DNA from: Marinobacter sp.
Lineage (GTDB): Bacteria; Pseudomonadota; Gammaproteobacteria; Pseudomonadales; Oleiphilaceae
Length of the DNA: 64,000 nucleotides
Direction of reading: 5' to 3'
Assembly: GCA_014359475.1 (NCBI GenBank)
Contig: JACIZI010000002.1
Location: 124,001-188,000 of the forward strand
The first letter of the stretch is position 1. Each line of letters opens with the position of its first letter. The notes under the pieces are model-generated. The model saw only the letters and a program-made list of their open reading frames with translations, had not been told where the DNA came from and did not search any database. Of this stretch, positions 61,867 through 64,000 are shown one piece after another. A program made the position numbers and the translations under genes.

Positions 61867-63324
61867 ATGAAGCTTCTCCTCCGTCCCGCCCAGGAAGTGG
61901 CCATCAAAAGCAAACCCGTGCGACTGCAGCAGATGCGCCAGTTGCGCAAGAATGTCCGCAAACTGCTGCGGGAGCTGGACCCGGACATCCGCGTGGAAGG
62001 CGGCTGGGATCGTGTCGACGTGGATGTTCCGGATGGCCGGGGCCTGTCTGGCCTGGTCATTGAAACCCTGCAGCGGGTGCCGGGCATCTCCACTATCCAG
62101 GAAATCGGCATCTTCCCGTTTGTGGATGTCGAGAATATGGCCGGCAAAGTGATCAGCGCCTTTGCCGAAAGGATTACCGGCAAGACGTTTGCAGTGAGGG
62201 TCCGTCGCCAGGGTACCCACGCCATGAGCTCCACGGAAATGGAGCGCGAGGTGGGAGGGCGGCTGGCCGCCGCCGGCAAGCCGTTGCGGGTGGATCTGAG
62301 CGCGCCGGAGGTGGAAATCCGCGTTGAGATAAAGGACGATCAGTTTCATGTGGCCCATCGTCGTCACAAGGGGCTGGGTGGTTATCCGATGGGCAGCGTG
62401 GAAACCGTCATGACCCTGGTGTCCGGCGGCTATGACTCCTCGGTGGCGGCCTACCTGATGATGCGGCGCGGGCTGCGTAACCATTTCCTGTTCTTCAATC
62501 TGGGCGGTACCGCCCACGAAACCGGCGTGCGCCAGGTAGTGCACTATCTGTGGCGGCAATACGGCGCCTCCCATGGGGCCAAATTCATTTCGGTGCCCTT
62601 TGAAGGTGTGGTCGCCGAGATCATGCGTTCGGTAAACCACCGCTACTGGGGCGTTGTGCTCAAGCGGATGATGCTGAAAGCGGCCTCCGGGATTGCCGCC
62701 AGTGTGCGTGCCGAAGGACTGGTCATGGGGGACGCAGTGGCCCAGGTGTCCAGCCAGACCCTGACCAACCTGAACGTGGTGGACCGGGCCAGTGAGCAGG
62801 TGGTACTGCGACCGCTGGTGGCTATGGACAAGGAGTCCATCATCGCCATTGCCCGTGAGATAGGTACCGAACCCTATGCCCGCACCATGCCGGAATACTG
62901 CGGGGTGATTTCCAGCAAGCCGGTGACCCGGGCCAGGCTGGATCGTACCGAACATGAAGAGGCCCGGATGGATCCGGCGGTTCTGCAGGCAGCCATCGAG
63001 CAGCGGGTGGATACCCCGGTCAGCCGCCTGCTGGACTCGGTCCGGACACCGGAAGAGGTGGAACTGGTGCGCACACCGTCGGTGGAGGACGTGATTGTGG
63101 ATGTGCGGCACCCGGACGAAATCGCGCGGGCCCCCCTGGAACTCACCAATAACCGGGTGCTGGAAATCCCCTTTTATGAACTTAACCAGCAGGCCGACCA
63201 ACTGGCCGCAGGCACCCGCTACCTGCTGTATTGCGATCGCGGCACTATGAGCCGCATGCATGCAGGCCATCTGAAGGCCGAGGGACACGGCAACGTCGAG
63301 GTTTACGCCCCGGAGCGCTACTGA
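61867..63324 (+). CDS. thiI: tRNA 4-thiouridine synthetase ThiI
   Basis: A 485-residue enzyme making 4-thiouridine at tRNA position 8 and supplying sulfur for the thiamine thiazole. Ferredoxin-like and THUMP domains (1-170), a PP-loop ATPase (S-G-G-Y-D-S-S, near 187), and a C-terminal rhodanese domain. The two catalytic cysteines are in place: Cys345 (P-E-Y-C-G) and Cys456 (L-L-Y-C-D-R-G), nearly the same numbering as in E. coli. The rhodanese extension marks the dual-function gammaproteobacterial form. The ATG at 61867 has no strong ribosome site but starts the family at the right place. Confidence 0.96.
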   Translation: MKLLLRPAQEVAIKSKPVRLQQMRQLRKNVRKLLRELDPDIRVEGGWDRVDVDVPDGRGLSGLVIETLQRVPGISTIQEIGIFPFVDVENMAGKVISAFAERITGKTFAVRVRRQGTHAMSSTEMEREVGGRLAAAGKPLRVDLSAPEVEIRVEIKDDQFHVAHRRHKGLGGYPMGSVETVMTLVSGGYDSSVAAYLMMRRGLRNHFLFFNLGGTAHETGVRQVVHYLWRQYGASHGAKFISVPFEGVVAEIMRSVNHRYWGVVLKRMMLKAASGIAASVRAEGLVMGDAVAQVSSQTLTNLNVVDRASEQVVLRPLVAMDKESIIAIAREIGTEPYARTMPEYCGVISSKPVTRARLDRTEHEEARMDPAVLQAAIEQRVDTPVSRLLDSVRTPEEVELVRTPSVEDVIVDVRHPDEIARAPLELTNNRVLEIPFYELNQQADQLAAGTRYLLYCDRGTMSRMHAGHLKAEGHGNVEVYAPERY

Positions 63325-63337
63325 CCGGGCGGGATGC

Positions 63338-64000
63338 TTAGCCGCCCAGACCGTGGAAGAATTTCTGCACATTGGTGCTCAGGGTCTCCAGGTCATAACC
63401 GCCTTCCTGTACCACCAGGGTGGGATAGCCGGTTTCCCGGATGCGAGTGCCCAGCTGTGCAAACCCCTCGGTGGATACCGATACCTTGGCCTGGGGGTCG
63501 TTCTTGTAGATATCGAAACCCAGGGTCAGGATCAGTGCATCCGGCTGGAACAGCCGGATCGCGGTCAGGGCCTCATCCAGTTTGCTGAAGAAATGCTCCT
63601 CTGACGAGCCGTGAGGCATGGGCAGGTTGATGTTGTAGCCGTAGCCTTCACCTACCCCTTGCTCATCTTCGAAGCCGCTGACCACCGGGTAAAAGTTCGT
63701 GGGGTCGCCGTGGATGGACACGTACAACACATCACGGCGGTCATAGAAGATTTCCTGGATGCCCTGGCCGTGGTGCATGTCGGTATCCAGGATGGCGATT
63801 TTCGGGAACTTCGGCAACATATGCTGGGCGGCAATCGCGGCATTGTTCAGGTAACAGAAACCACCCGCGGCATCGCGCCGGGCATGGTGGCCCGGTGGCC
63901 GGCATACCGCGTAGGCAGTGCGTTCACCGGCTGCCAGTGCGTCCGCTGCGGCCAGCGCCGTCTGGGCCGACCAATAGGCGGCTTTCCAGGTGTTCTCGCC
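63338..64000 (-). CDS. Histone-deacetylase-family protein (acetoin utilisation/polyamine deacetylase-like), 5' end outside window
   Basis: The last ~220 residues of an arginase/deacetylase-fold enzyme. The frame is open to the right edge of the window, so the true start lies beyond. Active-site motifs are visible: C-R-P-P-G-H-H-A, then the zinc ligands in D-T-D-M-H-H-G-Q-G, and L-G-F-D-I-Y before V-V-Q-E-G-G-Y. Bacterial members deacetylate acetylpolyamines or acetylated lysine; the substrate is not clear. The gene converges on thiI with only 13 bases between. Confidence 0.92.
   Translation of the reverse strand, partial: GENTWKAAYWSAQTALAAADALAAGERTAYAVCRPPGHHARRDAAGGFCYLNNAAIAAQHMLPKFPKIAILDTDMHHGQGIQEIFYDRRDVLYVSIHGDPTNFYPVVSGFEDEQGVGEGYGYNINLPMPHGSSEEHFFSKLDEALTAIRLFQPDALILTLGFDIYKNDPQAKVSVSTEGFAQLGTRIRETGYPTLVVQEGGYDLETLSTNVQKFFHGLGG

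Noticed and set aside
1-64000. CRISPR arrays, tRNA or rRNA genes, insertion sequences, prophage
   Set aside because: No regularly spaced repeats, no cloverleaf-like T-loop sequences in the intergenic gaps, and no transposase, integrase or phage protein among the reading frames were seen. A covariance-model search would be the decisive test for RNAs.

Overview
The window looks like the chromosome of a free-living, aerobic marine gammaproteobacterium, most likely Marinobacter or a close relative. The evidence is the Marinobacter-like aconitase, ThiI, PpnN and TmcA, the Gram-negative marine sortase module, and a uniformly GC-rich sequence with tightly packed genes. This taxon is an inference from remembered protein families, not from a search. 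I saw no rRNA, tRNA, CRISPR array, transposase or phage gene.

Layout. (1) 1-13499: the 3' half of a type VI secretion (T6SS) locus, all on +: tagH (cut by the window edge), tssJ, tssK, tssL, tssH/clpV, a sigma-54 activator (vasH), tagO/vasI, tssA and tssM. Sheath, tube, spike and most baseplate genes (tssB, C, E, F, G, hcp, vgrG) are not here and are presumably to the left. (2) 13500-21358: a secreted glycerophosphodiester phosphodiesterase, a small beta-barrel protein, a Baeyer-Villiger-type monooxygenase, a membrane diguanylate cyclase with three periplasmic binding domains, and a DUF815 ATPase. (3) 21324-26891: the complete four-gene proteobacterial dedicated sortase system: kinase and response regulator on -, and the VIT/VWA sortase target and its sortase on +. 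(4) 26937-32038: lipid acyltransferase, small membrane proteins, an OmpA-domain protein without a signal peptide, a rhomboid protease and a zinc-ribbon/TPR membrane protein. (5) 32039-37078: an SCO-like reading frame and a chemoreceptor that both look truncated at a shared junction, then acnA.

(6) 37133-48174 is a signalling region. Two paralogous sensor kinases on - face three response regulators on + (Hpt-REC-GGDEF, REC-HDOD and a lone REC). Then come a DUF2288 protein, a solute-binding lipoprotein, and a PhnD-like binding-domain diguanylate cyclase overlapping it. With the cyclase of region 2, the window holds three GGDEF proteins, all with intact active and inhibitory sites, and no c-di-GMP phosphodiesterase. 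(7) 48156-64000 is mostly housekeeping: Na/Pi symporter, TatD nuclease, PPK2, a methyltransferase, an OmpA-type porin with calcium-binding repeats, a UvrD-family helicase, TmcA, 3-hydroxyisobutyryl-CoA hydrolase, cytochrome c, PpnN, ThiI and an incomplete histone-deacetylase-like gene.

The most unusual items are the sortase module with its variant sorting motif, the truncated SCO/chemoreceptor junction, the multi-kinase/multi-regulator cluster, and the two diguanylate cyclases built on solute-binding domains. None of these is proven novel from sequence alone.
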